Source: SAR92 clade bacterium H455 (GTDB lineage: Bacteria; Pseudomonadota; Gammaproteobacteria; Pseudomonadales; Porticoccaceae). Taken from it: DNA of 64,000 nt. The translations under genes and the position numbers were made by a program. The notes under the pieces are model-generated. The model saw only the letters and a list, made by a program, of their open reading frames with translations. It was not told the origin of the DNA and did no database searches. Positions 1 through 8,334 of the stretch are shown piece after piece (the first letter of the stretch is position 1; each line of letters opens with the position of its first letter). Location: NCBI GenBank assembly GCA_024802545.1, contig CP103416.1, forward strand, positions 1,674,001 through 1,738,000, read 5' to 3'.

Positions 1-212
1 TCCGGTCGCTGATAATTTTTAACCGTCTTGCCAATGCGATTGAACTCTTGCTGAATACTCAGGTAGGCTAGGGTGGCCACCCGCAGTTCCGATAAGATAT
101 CGGTGCTGATTTTATAGTCACCGCCAGCGCGATTTATCAGCTCATGGTTGAGTGGCAGGGTGTTGATTCTTGGCTGGTTTACAGTATCTGGCGATGTAAT
201 AGGCTGATTCAT
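1..212 (-). CDS. Partial protein of unknown function, N-terminal part only
   Basis: An open frame runs on the minus strand from an ATG at 210-212 to the left edge of the window without a stop, giving about 70 residues of the N-terminus. An AGGA sequence lies about 10 bases upstream of the ATG, which supports the start. The visible part is hydrophilic, has no signal peptide or membrane segment, and contains a likely helical stretch (residues 40-65, with ELRVATLAYLS). I do not recognise the family. It is transcribed in the same direction as the c-di-GMP genes that follow on its upstream side, but a 259-base gap separates them, so shared function is not implied. Confidence 0.55.
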   Translation of the reverse strand, partial: MNQPITSPDTVNQPRINTLPLNHELINRAGGDYKISTDILSELRVATLAYLSIQQEFNRIGKTVKNYQRP

Positions 213-1311
213 GGTGCTGGTAACATCCTGTTTTGGGTTTAAGGATCCTTTTGTATCCCGGCATCTGTCGGCATATTGTGAGTTATATAACCAACTCCTT
301 TAATCAGCCCCTGTAATTAGAAAAAGGCTCAGAAAAAGAATAGCAGAAAATTAGCTAGGCGCAGACTGCAAATATCCTCGCTCAGTGGGTTTTGCTACGG
401 CTGTCACGGCCTAGCCTAAGGGACCAGGCTATTAAAAAGCATTTAAATCAAGTGGCTTACAAATCAGCTTACTACCAACCAGGCTTATTAGTAAGCCACT
501 GCCTAAACTGGTCGGCGGGCATGGCCTTACCTATATGATAGCCCTGGGCATAGGTGCAACCCAACTCTGTCAGCAGTGCCATGGTCTCTGCATCTTCAAC
601 ACCCTCAGCTACGGTTTCCATCTGGAAACGCTTGCCCCAGTCGAGAATCAGTTTGACTATATCCAAGTCGATTAGATTGTTGCGCATATTTGAAATAAAC
701 GATTTGTCGATTTTCAGTTCGTTTGCTGGAATAAATTTAAAATATTCCAGAGATGAATAGCCGGTGCCAAAGTCATCAATAGCGATCCTGACGCCAAGTT
801 CCTTAATTTTTTTTAGCGCTTGAAAGCCCTGCTCCAAATCTTGCTGAATGGTCGATTCGGTGACCTCGATGCATAGATCCGAGGGCTCGGCGCCCCATAG
901 ATTAAGGCTGGACTCGATGGTCTCAAATAGCTGGGGAGAGTGTAGACAGGACGCCGAGAGATTGATTGCAGTAGTAATATTTTGACCACGCCAATTGGCC
1001 GACTCCCTGATCGCAGTTTGCAGGGTCCAGGCAAATAAATCATCCATGCGCCCGGACTCTTCGATAATGACCACCAGCTGTTCCGGATTGACGCCGTGGT
1101 CCCTATCATTCCACCGAATAAGGCCTTCGGCACCATGGATATGGCCATCGGCAAGACGGATCTGGGGCTGATAAAAGAGCTCAAAGCTATTCTCGTTGAG
1201 GGCATCCAGAGCCTTCTTTTCAACTGCTATTTTATGCCGGGCTCTATGGCGTGCGGAAGCCTCGTCGACAACATAGGCACGGCGTAAATGCCGGGCCTGC
1301 TTGGCTGCTGC

Positions 1312-1314
1312 CTA
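1312..1314 (-). other. In-frame TAG between GGDEF and EAL domains
   Basis: The plus strand reads CTA here, giving TAG on the coding strand. Upstream residues end KLLQSA and downstream residues begin AAAKQAR, which together match the final helix typical of GGDEF domains, so the stop lies inside a domain and not in a linker. Other genes in the window (fabV, aceF) use TAG as a genuine stop, so the codon is not generally reassigned. Confidence 0.85.
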
Positions 1315-1674
1315 AGCACTCTGCAGCAGCTTTTCAGCATCTGAAGCTGGCTGCTTAGAGTCAGTGATAGTGGCAAAGCCTATATGGGCCTCTAAGTTTA
1401 AGGACTCAGTGCCAATAGTGAATGGACTGCTGACTGCATGGATAATTTTGTTCGCCACCAGAGGAATCAGCTGAGCATTGAGCAATGGAGAAATAATCAG
1501 GGCAAACTTATCGCCGTCGGTTCTACGGCAACCTAGTGGGTGCTTTGGGATTGATGCAAGGCGCTGTTGCAGTTCGCCGAGGACAAGATCACCGGCCAGA
1601 TAGCCAACCCGCTGATTGACCTGACTAAACTGTCGAAGATCAATCAATGCCAAAACTGTGAGTTGGTCACTTTC

Positions 1675-1799
1675 TTGAGAGCTGTCTTGAGAGTTGTCTT
1701 GAGAGTTGTCTTGAGAGTTGTCTTGAGAGTTGTCTTGAGAGTTGTCTTGAGAGTTGTCTTGAGAGTTGTCTTGAGAGTTGTCTTGAGAGTTGTCTTGAG
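1675..1799 (-). repeat. 12-bp tandem repeat, nine perfect copies, coding
   Basis: The unit GAGTTGTCTTGA (plus strand) occurs nine times in a row from 1691, with degenerate copies on both sides. Because 12 is a multiple of three, the array stays in frame and encodes a (DNSQ)n linker near the N-terminus of the GGDEF-EAL product. Copy number can change without a frameshift. The repeat also keeps other frames open on both strands, which creates spurious ORFs. Confidence 0.95.
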
Positions 1800-1889
1800 T
1801 GCTGCTGAGACAGCCTTCCAGAGCCCCGAGTAGCGCTGAACGGTCAATTGAGGAGTAAGGTGAATGGGTCCGTGGGTGCTTAGTCATTT

Positions 1890-3143
1890 TCAGATATACA
1901 GGGTTTCTGGATCCAGGCCAAAGGCACCAGGTTCTAGGGTTTTTGCGATTTCGATATTTTGGTTCCCAGTTTCCGTGGCGGCGGACAAGTCCATTTCGAT
2001 AAAGTCGGCGCGCTGCTGTTTATCCGAATCCAGTATCACAAGCACCTGTGGCCGCAGACGCTTACCTGGATTTTCCTTGACTACAATGCCCACTTCACCG
2101 GAAGTTAGTTCGACTAGGGTGCCAGTGGGATAGACTCCCACTGCCTGGATAAAGGCTTCGATTAATTCAGGTTGAAAGTCATAGCCGCGCCATTCATACA
2201 TCTGTTTGATTGCCTGGGCATGAGTAATAGGTTTGGCATAGACACGCTGGCTGGTAATGGCATCGTAGCAATCGGCTATGGCAGCGATACGCGAATAAAG
2301 AGGTATTTGGGTGCCTTTAATAGCCTCTGGATAGCCACTGCCATTAAAGCGTTCGTGGTGTGAGGCAATCATATCAATCACCGCCTGGGGCATTACCCGG
2401 GATGAGTCCTTGGCCATCTTTAAACTGAGATCCACATGCTTTTTTATCAGTGCAAACTCGCGCTCGGAGAGCTGCTGTTTTTTATTTAGGATCAACGGCG
2501 GAATTTTGAGCTTGCCTATATCCAACAACATGCCGCCCATGGCCAGCAATGACAGATCTTTTTTCGGCAGGCCTATTTGGCGTCCGATCACCGTGCACCA
2601 GATAGCCACGGCAATACAGTGACTATAGGTGTAGGAGTCCTGAGATTTGAGTCGTGCCAGCCAGATACTGGCACCAGGGTTGCGGGAAATACTGTCGACT
2701 AAAGGGTTTATCGCCTCGCTGAGCTGGGTAATGTTGATAGTCTTACCATTGCCAATACGGCTGACCATACTGTCGAATTCAGCGCGAATATTTTGATAGG
2801 CAACCTGAGCCACAGGGATCTCTTGGCTGACCGAGCTCTGCTCTCTGTAGCTGACTGGTTGATGTGTGGCAATCTCGGCTTTAAAGGGTCGCGCCACTAT
2901 ACTTTGAGGTCTTTTATTGGGGGATGCAGGGGTAGTATCAATACTGAGATTGGCGAGGCTTTTGCTGCTGTCGATATACACATAGTCGCAATAAAACCCG
3001 AGTTTTTTAACCTCGGTTTGATTACGAACCATAAAACCTTGAAGGCTAAAGGGTGTCTCGAGCCAGGGTCGATCCAAGCCAGAGACGTACATACCCGGCT
3101 GGAGATCTTGGATATAGACTTTTTTACTCTGTAGTTGTCCCAA
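1890..3143 (-). CDS. HD-GYP domain protein with N-terminal DUF3391
   Basis: This 417-residue soluble protein has a DUF3391-like N-terminus (about 1-130) and an HD-GYP domain (about 150-340) with HHERFNGSGYP and IADCYDAIT. HD-GYP proteins normally hydrolyse c-di-GMP at a bi- or trinuclear metal site. Here the HD dyad that should read LLHDIGK reads MLLDIGK, so the histidine ligand is lost and catalysis is doubtful, although binding or interaction roles remain possible. The other histidines (SHCIAV, KKHVD, HHE) are present. The C-terminal 80 residues form a small extra domain seen in this subfamily. It is the first gene of a two-gene unit with the GGDEF-EAL gene two bases downstream. The ATG at 3143 is the first start in frame. 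Confidence 0.88.
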   Translation of the reverse strand: MGQLQSKKVYIQDLQPGMYVSGLDRPWLETPFSLQGFMVRNQTEVKKLGFYCDYVYIDSSKSLANLSIDTTPASPNKRPQSIVARPFKAEIATHQPVSYREQSSVSQEIPVAQVAYQNIRAEFDSMVSRIGNGKTINITQLSEAINPLVDSISRNPGASIWLARLKSQDSYTYSHCIAVAIWCTVIGRQIGLPKKDLSLLAMGGMLLDIGKLKIPPLILNKKQQLSEREFALIKKHVDLSLKMAKDSSRVMPQAVIDMIASHHERFNGSGYPEAIKGTQIPLYSRIAAIADCYDAITSQRVYAKPITHAQAIKQMYEWRGYDFQPELIEAFIQAVGVYPTGTLVELTSGEVGIVVKENPGKRLRPQVLVILDSDKQQRADFIEMDLSAATETGNQNIEIAKTLEPGAFGLDPETLYI

Positions 3144-3214
3144 ACCTGTAGCTCCTTAACATCCTTGTTGTGCAGCGCTGACCTTTTTTACGAGCTCTTA
3201 AGTTAGCTATTAAA

Positions 3215-3240
3215 AGTGCTAATAAACAGTGCTAATAAAC
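3215..3240. repeat. 13-bp tandem duplication upstream of the HD-GYP gene
   Basis: AGTGCTAATAAAC occurs twice in perfect tandem, about 70-100 bases upstream of the HD-GYP start codon and therefore in its probable promoter or leader region. Confidence 0.85.
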
Positions 3241-3297
3241 AGCCATACATTACCCTGTCCTCGGGTAATTATGGACGCTGTTTATGATTTCTGCAGT

Positions 3298-4464
3298 TTA
3301 ATCCCTGCGCAGTTTATCTTGTAAAGCGATCGGATTGGTCAGATTGAAGACTACTATGTAGCTCGAAACCAGGAAAGTAATGATCGCGGCGGCTTGAATC
3401 AAATGTGACGCGCTATTGCTAATTAGGCTGGTGTTAAAGGCCACATAGGCAATTAGTAGCGAGAACTCGCTGTTCTGGCCCAGGCGCAGACCTATATCCC
3501 ATGCCAGGCCATGACTTTCGCTCTGGTTGCGCAGCAGCCAGTGATACACCACTGGTTTGAGGCACAGCATAATGATCGCCAGTATGGTCGCCGGCAGGGC
3601 AATTTGGGGAATCAGTGATAGATCGAATCCGCCGCCGAGGGCAAAGAAAAATAGGATCAAAAAGAAATCCCGCAGCGGTTTTAGGTTAAGGGCTATATAG
3701 GGTGCGATGGGGCTGGTGGCGATGGAGATGCCGGCAATAAAGGCTCCGATCTCCCGTGATAGTCCGCCGTATTCCGCCAGTTCTGCAACCCCCAGACACC
3801 AGCCGATAGCGAGCAGGAAAACATACTCCCCAATGCGATCAAAGCGAGCAAACAGGGGCTGCAATAGGTAGCGCACCATTAGCACCGCGCCGGCAATTAG
3901 CAGAGGCAGAGAAATCAGACTCACGGCAAAGCGCATGGAACTGTCGTCCCCTGAGGCTGCAGATATAAGCATCAGGAGGACAAAGATGGCGAGAAAATCC
4001 TGCATTAATAACATGCCGACCATCAGCTCACCGGAGTGGCGGTGGTGTAGCACTGTTGTGGGTAGCAGTTTGATACCAATAATGGTGCTAGAGAACATCA
4101 TTGAGGTGCCAATAATCAGATTTTCTGTAGCCGAGAAACCAAATAGATAGCCAATGCCATATCCGGCCAGGGCAAATATTAATGAGCTGATTAGGGTGAT
4201 ATGGGTGACCTGACGAAACACGCGCAGCAGGGCCTGAGGCTGCATATCCAGGCCGAGCAAAAACAGCAGAAAGATAATGCCAATACTGGCGATCTCAGCA
4301 ATCAGCTGCACATCGGTCACCCAGGCCAGGCCGTGGGGGCCCATGGCAGCACCGAGCAGGATATAGACGACCAACAGCGGTTGGCGGGCAAATAGCGCCA
4401 GCGAGGCAACCACAGCTGCACCGGTGAAGATAAGGAAAAAGATTTGTATTAGATGATGTTCCAT
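3298..4464 (-). CDS. CPA2-family cation:proton antiporter (KefB/C-like membrane domain)
   Basis: A 388-residue, highly hydrophobic inner-membrane protein with about 12 predicted membrane segments. It matches the Na+/H+ exchanger domain of the CPA2 (KefB/KefC/GerN) family: GAAMGPHGL in helix 2, LFLLGLDMQP, FSSTIIGIKLLP and the LLMQDFLAIF segment carrying the conserved acidic residue. It exchanges a monovalent cation (K+ or Na+) for protons. It is short because the C-terminal RCK/TrkA_N ligand-binding domain of KefB/C is absent, so glutathione-type gating is not expected. The ion cannot be assigned from sequence. It stands alone between the HD-GYP gene and the DUF934-cysI pair. Confidence 0.88.
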   Translation of the reverse strand: MEHHLIQIFFLIFTGAAVVASLALFARQPLLVVYILLGAAMGPHGLAWVTDVQLIAEIASIGIIFLLFLLGLDMQPQALLRVFRQVTHITLISSLIFALAGYGIGYLFGFSATENLIIGTSMMFSSTIIGIKLLPTTVLHHRHSGELMVGMLLMQDFLAIFVLLMLISAASGDDSSMRFAVSLISLPLLIAGAVLMVRYLLQPLFARFDRIGEYVFLLAIGWCLGVAELAEYGGLSREIGAFIAGISIATSPIAPYIALNLKPLRDFFLILFFFALGGGFDLSLIPQIALPATILAIIMLCLKPVVYHWLLRNQSESHGLAWDIGLRLGQNSEFSLLIAYVAFNTSLISNSASHLIQAAAIITFLVSSYIVVFNLTNPIALQDKLRRD

Positions 4465-4535
4465 GGCGCTATTCCAATACAGCCAGCACCAAGGTGCAAC
4501 GGCCCAGTGAGTTTATTGTAAACTATAGCGCCAGG

Positions 4536-4563
4536 ACTATTGCACTATCACTATTGCACTATC
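4536..4563. repeat. 14-bp tandem duplication between antiporter and DUF934 gene
   Basis: ACTATTGCACTATC is present twice in perfect tandem, followed by a partial third copy (ACTTGATA). The array lies 14 bases past the stop of the DUF934 gene and upstream of the antiporter start. Confidence 0.85.
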
Positions 4564-4576
4564 ACTTGATAGAGAA

Positions 4577-5068
4577 TTATCCGCGAAGGCGTTTAAACAG
4601 TGGCTGAGCTTGATCGGCACCCGTCTGATAACCCTCAGAAAAATCATTTAGGGACTTTGCCGCCGCCTCTAGGTCAACACCATCAGCCAGACAAAACTGG
4701 CTAAATCCGCAGCGCTGCAACATAAACAGCTGATCCTGGATAACATTGCCTATGGCTCTAATCTCGCCACGGTAATCAAAGCGATCACGCAATAGGCGTG
4801 CACTGGAAAAGCCGCGGCCATCGACAAACTTGGGGAAATTAAGTGCCACGACTGGAAGCTGAGGCAGGTCATCAGCCAGGGCTTCAACCTCTTCGTCACT
4901 CTCAAGCCAAACACCCACCAAACCAGCCTGCTGATCGAGCTCGGCGCCATTTTCCAGCCAATGTTTCAATGGCAGCAAAATATTACCCTGGGGAATGAAC
5001 TCCACCGGCATCTGCAGCACTGTCCAATTATCCTCGGCAACTGCTCCGTGACTAAGCATCTTTTGCAT
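4577..5068 (-). CDS. DUF934 protein associated with sulfite reductase
   Basis: A 163-residue cytoplasmic protein of the DUF934 family, which in pseudomonads and relatives regularly follows the siroheme sulfite reductase gene and is presumed to assist sulfite reduction; its biochemical role is not known. The start is the ATG at 5066-5068, preceded by AAGGAG at good spacing, and not the longer open frame that extends to 5311. The start lies 17 bases inside the end of cysI, so translation is probably coupled. Recognisable features are LPVVALNFPKFVDGRGFS and LLRDRFDYRGEIRAIG, typical of the family's conserved core. Confidence 0.9.
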   Translation of the reverse strand: MQKMLSHGAVAEDNWTVLQMPVEFIPQGNILLPLKHWLENGAELDQQAGLVGVWLESDEEVEALADDLPQLPVVALNFPKFVDGRGFSSARLLRDRFDYRGEIRAIGNVIQDQLFMLQRCGFSQFCLADGVDLEAAAKSLNDFSEGYQTGADQAQPLFKRLRG

Positions 5069-6728
5069 AAACTCGCTCCTTAAATTTATCCATACCAATA
5101 CGCTGATAGGTAGCGAGGAATGCTTCGCCCTCAAGGCGATTCTCAACATAGACGTGGAGGAGTTTTTCAATACCGTCGACCACATCATCCCGCGATAGAG
5201 AAGGGCCCAGTACCTTGGCCAGTGCCGCGTCTTTATTGGCGCTGCCACCAAGCTGAATCTGATACCACTCCTGGCCCTTTTTATCGACACCGAGAATACC
5301 GATATGGCCAATATGGTGATGACCGCAAGCGTTCATACAACCGGAAATATTGAGTTCCAGATCACCGAGATCATAGACATAGTCTAGGTCCTCAAATCTT
5401 CGTTGAATGGCTTCGGCGACTGGAATCGACTTGGCATTGGCCAGGGAGCAGTAGTCGCCGCCGGGACAGCAGATCATATCGGTAATGGTGCCTATGGTCG
5501 GTGTCGCCAAGCCATCCGCCTTGGCTAATTGCCAGAATTCAAACAACTGGCTCTTTGGCACGTCGGCAATAACAATATTTTGATTGTGGGTAGTGCGCAG
5601 TTCGCCGTTGGAAAACTGATCGGCGAGGTTGGCGATACTTTCTAATTGGCGGTCGGTCACATCTCCCGGTGCTACACCTGCAGGTTTTAGTGACAGAGTC
5701 ACTGCTGAGTAGCCAGGCTGTTTCTGATCGCGCACATTGCGCTCCAGCCAGCGGGAAAAGGCCAGGCTGCCAGCGGCTTGAGCCTGAAGTACGGCATTCA
5801 CAGCGGCCTCATTTACAGCCTGATATTCAGGTAATGGAAAGAAAGTTTTAACTCGCTCAATTTCATGGTCAGTGAGCTGAGCGACACCATCTACATCACG
5901 GGCTAAAATTTGCGCCCACTCAGTTTCCACCCGCTCTGCGAAGACCTCGGGAGTCCAGGCCTTGACCAAAATCTTAATTCTCGCCTTGTACTTATTATTG
6001 CGATTGCCGTAGCGATTGTAGACTCGCAGTACTGCATCTAAATAGGTCAGCAAGTGCTGCTTGGGCAAGAATGGTTTAATCGAAGAGGCTATCACTGGGG
6101 TGCGACCTAGACCGCCGCCAACAAAGATATGGAAGCCGGTTTCGCCAGCTTTATTTTTGACCAGCTGAATACCAATATCGTGGAGTAAAAATGCTGCGCG
6201 ATCTTCTTCTGAGCCACAGACAGCAATTTTAAATTTACGCGGCAGGAAGGCGAACTCTGGGTGAATAGTCGACCACTGACGGATAATCTCACACCAGGGG
6301 CGGGGATCTTCAATCTCGTCTGCGGCAACGCCGGCAAACTGATCTGTGGTGGTGTTACGGATGCAGTTGCCGCTGGTTTGAATAGCGTGCATCTGTACGC
6401 TAGCCAATTCAGCGAGAATGTCCGGAACTTCTTCCAGACGCGGCCAGTTCAATTGAATATTCTGGCGTGTGGTGAAATGCACATAACCTTTGTCAAACTT
6501 GCGCGAGATCGCAGCTATTTTGCGCACCTGATTGCTCGACATAAGGCCATAGGGCACGGCGACCCGTAACATAGGTGCGAGGCGCTGGACATAGAGGCCA
6601 TTTTGCAGGCGCAGGGGCAGAAACTCTTCTTCGCTGATCTTGCCATCCAAGTAGCGTTTAGTCTGGTCGCGATATTGCTCAACTCGTTCATCGACGAGTT
6701 TTTGATCGTATTGATCGTAGATATACAT
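5052..6728 (-). CDS. cysI: Sulfite reductase, siroheme/4Fe-4S hemoprotein
   Basis: The 558-residue protein reduces sulfite to sulfide (six electrons) in cysteine biosynthesis, in the cytoplasm. It closely resembles the Pseudomonas CysI type from the first residues (MYIYDQYD) onward, with the two ferredoxin-like and two siroheme-binding repeats of the family. The 4Fe-4S/siroheme ligands are visible in CCPGGDYC (about 418-425) and in GCMNACGHHHIG (about 462-475). TSGNCIRNTTTDQFAG near residue 125 is the siroheme-facing motif. The start at 6726-6728 was chosen by family comparison; upstream codons to 6845 lack homology and no good ribosome site supports either. It forms an operon with the DUF934 gene. 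Confidence 0.93.
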   Translation of the reverse strand: MYIYDQYDQKLVDERVEQYRDQTKRYLDGKISEEEFLPLRLQNGLYVQRLAPMLRVAVPYGLMSSNQVRKIAAISRKFDKGYVHFTTRQNIQLNWPRLEEVPDILAELASVQMHAIQTSGNCIRNTTTDQFAGVAADEIEDPRPWCEIIRQWSTIHPEFAFLPRKFKIAVCGSEEDRAAFLLHDIGIQLVKNKAGETGFHIFVGGGLGRTPVIASSIKPFLPKQHLLTYLDAVLRVYNRYGNRNNKYKARIKILVKAWTPEVFAERVETEWAQILARDVDGVAQLTDHEIERVKTFFPLPEYQAVNEAAVNAVLQAQAAGSLAFSRWLERNVRDQKQPGYSAVTLSLKPAGVAPGDVTDRQLESIANLADQFSNGELRTTHNQNIVIADVPKSQLFEFWQLAKADGLATPTIGTITDMICCPGGDYCSLANAKSIPVAEAIQRRFEDLDYVYDLGDLELNISGCMNACGHHHIGHIGILGVDKKGQEWYQIQLGGSANKDAALAKVLGPSLSRDDVVDGIEKLLHVYVENRLEGEAFLATYQRIGMDKFKERVYAKDA

Positions 6729-6822
6729 AGGTGTTTTTTTAAACCTTATTAGCAAGTCCAAACAGCATTGAACAGCGAGCTGGATAGCCTGGGTCTCAGC
6801 AAATATTGTGCAAAACAGACGT

Positions 6823-6839
6823 CCCCTAGCTTTCAGGGG
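6823..6839. other. Small hairpin upstream of cysI
   Basis: CCCCT and AGGGG face each other across seven bases, about 95 bases upstream of the cysI start. It could be a leader hairpin, but the stem is only five pairs and there is no covariation to support it. Confidence 0.25.
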
Positions 6840-6976
6840 CGACATAATAGCTTCACAGAGGCCGCTTTTAAATTACTATTTGGACATATCAGATTCAGTT
6901 TCCGGAATATCTGCTGGATAGGGCGTTATTGCTCGCGGATCACCTCTGGCACAATACACATACAAAGCGTGGCTAT

Positions 6977-7000
6977 GGGTTCTGTAAAGGGTTCTGTAAA
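6977..7000. repeat. 12-bp tandem duplication in the cysI/nadA intergenic region
   Basis: GGGTTCTGTAAA occurs twice in perfect tandem. It sits in the 367-base gap between the divergent cysI gene and the small membrane protein gene, directly upstream of the predicted promoter at 7004-7032. Apart from this repeat, the promoter and the small hairpin near cysI, I see nothing else in the gap. Confidence 0.88.
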
Positions 7001-7003
7001 CAG

Positions 7004-7032
7004 GCGACAGCTGAGAAAGCACTTGCTAGAAT
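7004..7032 (+). promoter_or_regulatory. Predicted sigma70 promoter for the small membrane gene and nadA
   Basis: GCGACA (7004-7009) and TAGAAT (7027-7032) are separated by 17 bases, followed by a GC-rich start region (GCGCGC). Transcription would begin near 7039, about 57 bases before the first gene. Four of six bases fit the -35 consensus and five of six the -10. Confidence 0.45.
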
Positions 7033-7095
7033 GCGCGCTTAAATTTCCTAGCCCTACGTATAAAGGCTAAATTGACCGATTAAAAGGCATCCAAT

Positions 7096-7233
7096 ATGAG
7101 TGACAACAACACCTCAGTCCAAGACGTTAACGATCAAGAGAGTCAAGAGAACAGCAAGGCGGACGCCATTGCAGCAGTTGCCGTTTTGACTATTATTATT
7201 GTTACCGTCGTCTACTGGTTATCTAGCCTGTAA
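7096..7233 (+). CDS. Small single-span membrane protein, unknown function
   Basis: A 45-residue ORF starts at ATG 7096 and ends at TAA 7231-7233. The first 24 residues are polar and acidic (MSDNNTS...SQENSKAD); the rest is one hydrophobic helix (AIAAVAVLTIIIVTVVYW) followed by LSSL, which predicts a single-span inner-membrane protein with a cytoplasmic N-terminus. It lies 36 bases upstream of nadA in the same direction and is probably cotranscribed. The composition looks like real coding sequence, and similar tiny membrane proteins are common in gammaproteobacteria, but I cannot name a function. Confidence 0.6.
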   Translation: MSDNNTSVQDVNDQESQENSKADAIAAVAVLTIIIVTVVYWLSSL

Positions 7234-7269
7234 TTAAGGCCGTTTTTTGAAAGCTATGGGTCAAACGCT

Positions 7270-8334
7270 ATGAGCGCAAAACTTCAGTTAGTGGAAAATC
7301 TCAGCCAACGCCAGGTGGTTGAAGACTATCTCAGCCGCGTGCAGCCTGAGTCTGAAATTAGCGCCGCGCGGGTCATCGAGTTGCAGCAGCGCATCAAGCA
7401 GCTTCTGATCGAAAAAGATGCTGTGCTCATTGCGCACTACTATACAGATCCACTGATTCAAGCCCTGGCCGAGGACACTGGCGGTGTGGTCTCCGATTCC
7501 CTGGAGATGGCACGCTTTGGCAAAACCCATAGCGCCCAGACCCTAGTGGTCGCTGGGGTAAAATTTATGGGCGAGACAGCGAAGATTTTGACTCCCGAAA
7601 AACGTGTTTTGATGCCGACTCTAGAGGCAACCTGTTCTCTAGATGTGGGCTGTCCAGCGGATGAATTTGCCGCCTTTTGCGACGCACATCCAGACCGCAC
7701 TGTGGTGGTTTACGCCAATACCTCAGCGGCGGTGAAGGCCAGAGCGGACTGGGTGGTGACATCCAGTATTGCCCTTGAGGTTGTGGATCACCTTGACAGT
7801 CTTGGTGAGAAAATACTCTGGGCACCGGATAAATATCTGGGAAGCTATGTGCAGAAGCAGACCGGCGCCGATATGTTGCTCTGGGATGGTGCCTGTATAG
7901 TCCATGAAGAATTTAAAGCTCAGGGTATTGCCGATTTAAAAAAGGTTCACCCTGATGCCGCAGTGCTAGTTCATCCTGAGTCTCCCCAGTCGGTGATTGA
8001 TATTGCCGATGCTGTGGGCTCAACCTCACAGTTAATTGCTGCAGCGGCTAGCTTGCCTCAGTCCAAAATGATTGTGGCTACAGATCAGGGTATCTTCTTT
8101 AAGATGCAGCAAGCGGTTCCCGACAAACAGCTGTTGGTAGCCCCGACCGGCGGCAGCGGTGCAACCTGTCGCAGCTGCGCGAGCTGTCCCTGGATGGGTA
8201 TGAATGATTTGGAAAACCTTCTGGCGGCCCTTGAACAGGGTAGTAATGAGGTCTTTGTCGACCCTGAAATCGCGACTGAAGCGATGAAGTCACTGGGTCG
8301 GATGATTGAATTCCGCGAGCAGCAGAGCGCTTAA
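7270..8334 (+). CDS. nadA: Quinolinate synthase
   Basis: NadA condenses iminoaspartate with dihydroxyacetone phosphate to quinolinate, the second step of de novo NAD synthesis, using an oxygen-sensitive 4Fe-4S cluster. The 354-residue length is usual. The three cluster cysteines correspond to C122 ([10 protein letters not shown]), C209 (GACIVHEEF) and C306 in [21 protein letters not shown] near the N-terminus and the substrate-binding HPESP and TGGSGATC motifs are present. The ATG at 7270 gives the expected N-terminus. Its stop codon lies inside the first unit of a 23-bp repeat array. Confidence 0.96.
   Translation: MSAKLQLVENLSQRQVVEDYLSRVQPESEISAARVIELQQRIKQLLIEKDAVLIAHYYTDPLIQALAEDTGGVVSDSLEMARFGKTHSAQTLVVAGVKFMGETAKILTPEKRVLMPTLEATCSLDVGCPADEFAAFCDAHPDRTVVVYANTSAAVKARADWVVTSSIALEVVDHLDSLGEKILWAPDKYLGSYVQKQTGADMLLWDGACIVHEEFKAQGIADLKKVHPDAAVLVHPESPQSVIDIADAVGSTSQLIAAAASLPQSKMIVATDQGIFFKMQQAVPDKQLLVAPTGGSGATCRSCASCPWMGMNDLENLLAALEQGSNEVFVDPEIATEAMKSLGRMIEFREQQSA

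Larger units (their letters stand above)
472..1887 (-). pseudogene. GGDEF-EAL protein gene interrupted by an in-frame amber codon
   Basis: One reading frame of 472 codons encodes a degenerate GGDEF domain followed by an EAL (c-di-GMP phosphodiesterase) domain, broken once by TAG at 1312-1314, exactly in the last helix of the GGDEF domain. After the stop the same frame continues through the EAL part with no further stop. The GGDEF signature is replaced by TDGDKF, so cyclase activity is unlikely. The EAL half looks catalytically complete: GAEGLIRW, NLSAS, EVTEST, DDFGTGYSSL, KIDKSF, AEGVED and QGYHIG are present. The N-terminal 60 residues hold a DNSQ repeat. The gene starts two bases after the HD-GYP stop (TGAAAATG), so the two form an operon. 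A CAG-to-TAG change is the simplest origin of the stop. No in-frame ATG or GTG lies between the TAG and the EAL motif, so a separate complete EAL protein is not expected. A sequencing error is also possible. Confidence 0.85.

Noticed and set aside
813-1223. 136-residue frame in another phase of the GGDEF-EAL gene
   Set aside because: The correct frame through this region encodes the EAL motif; this one is an overlapping shadow, so the break is a stop codon and not a frameshift.
1312-1314. Genome-wide TAG recoding
   Set aside because: fabV, aceF and other genes end with TAG at family-appropriate lengths, so TAG is an ordinary stop.
1567-1847. Open frames on both strands through the 12-bp repeat (poly LRVV and LKTT products)
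   Set aside because: They exist only because the repeat has no stop in those frames. No ribosome site or family similarity supports them.
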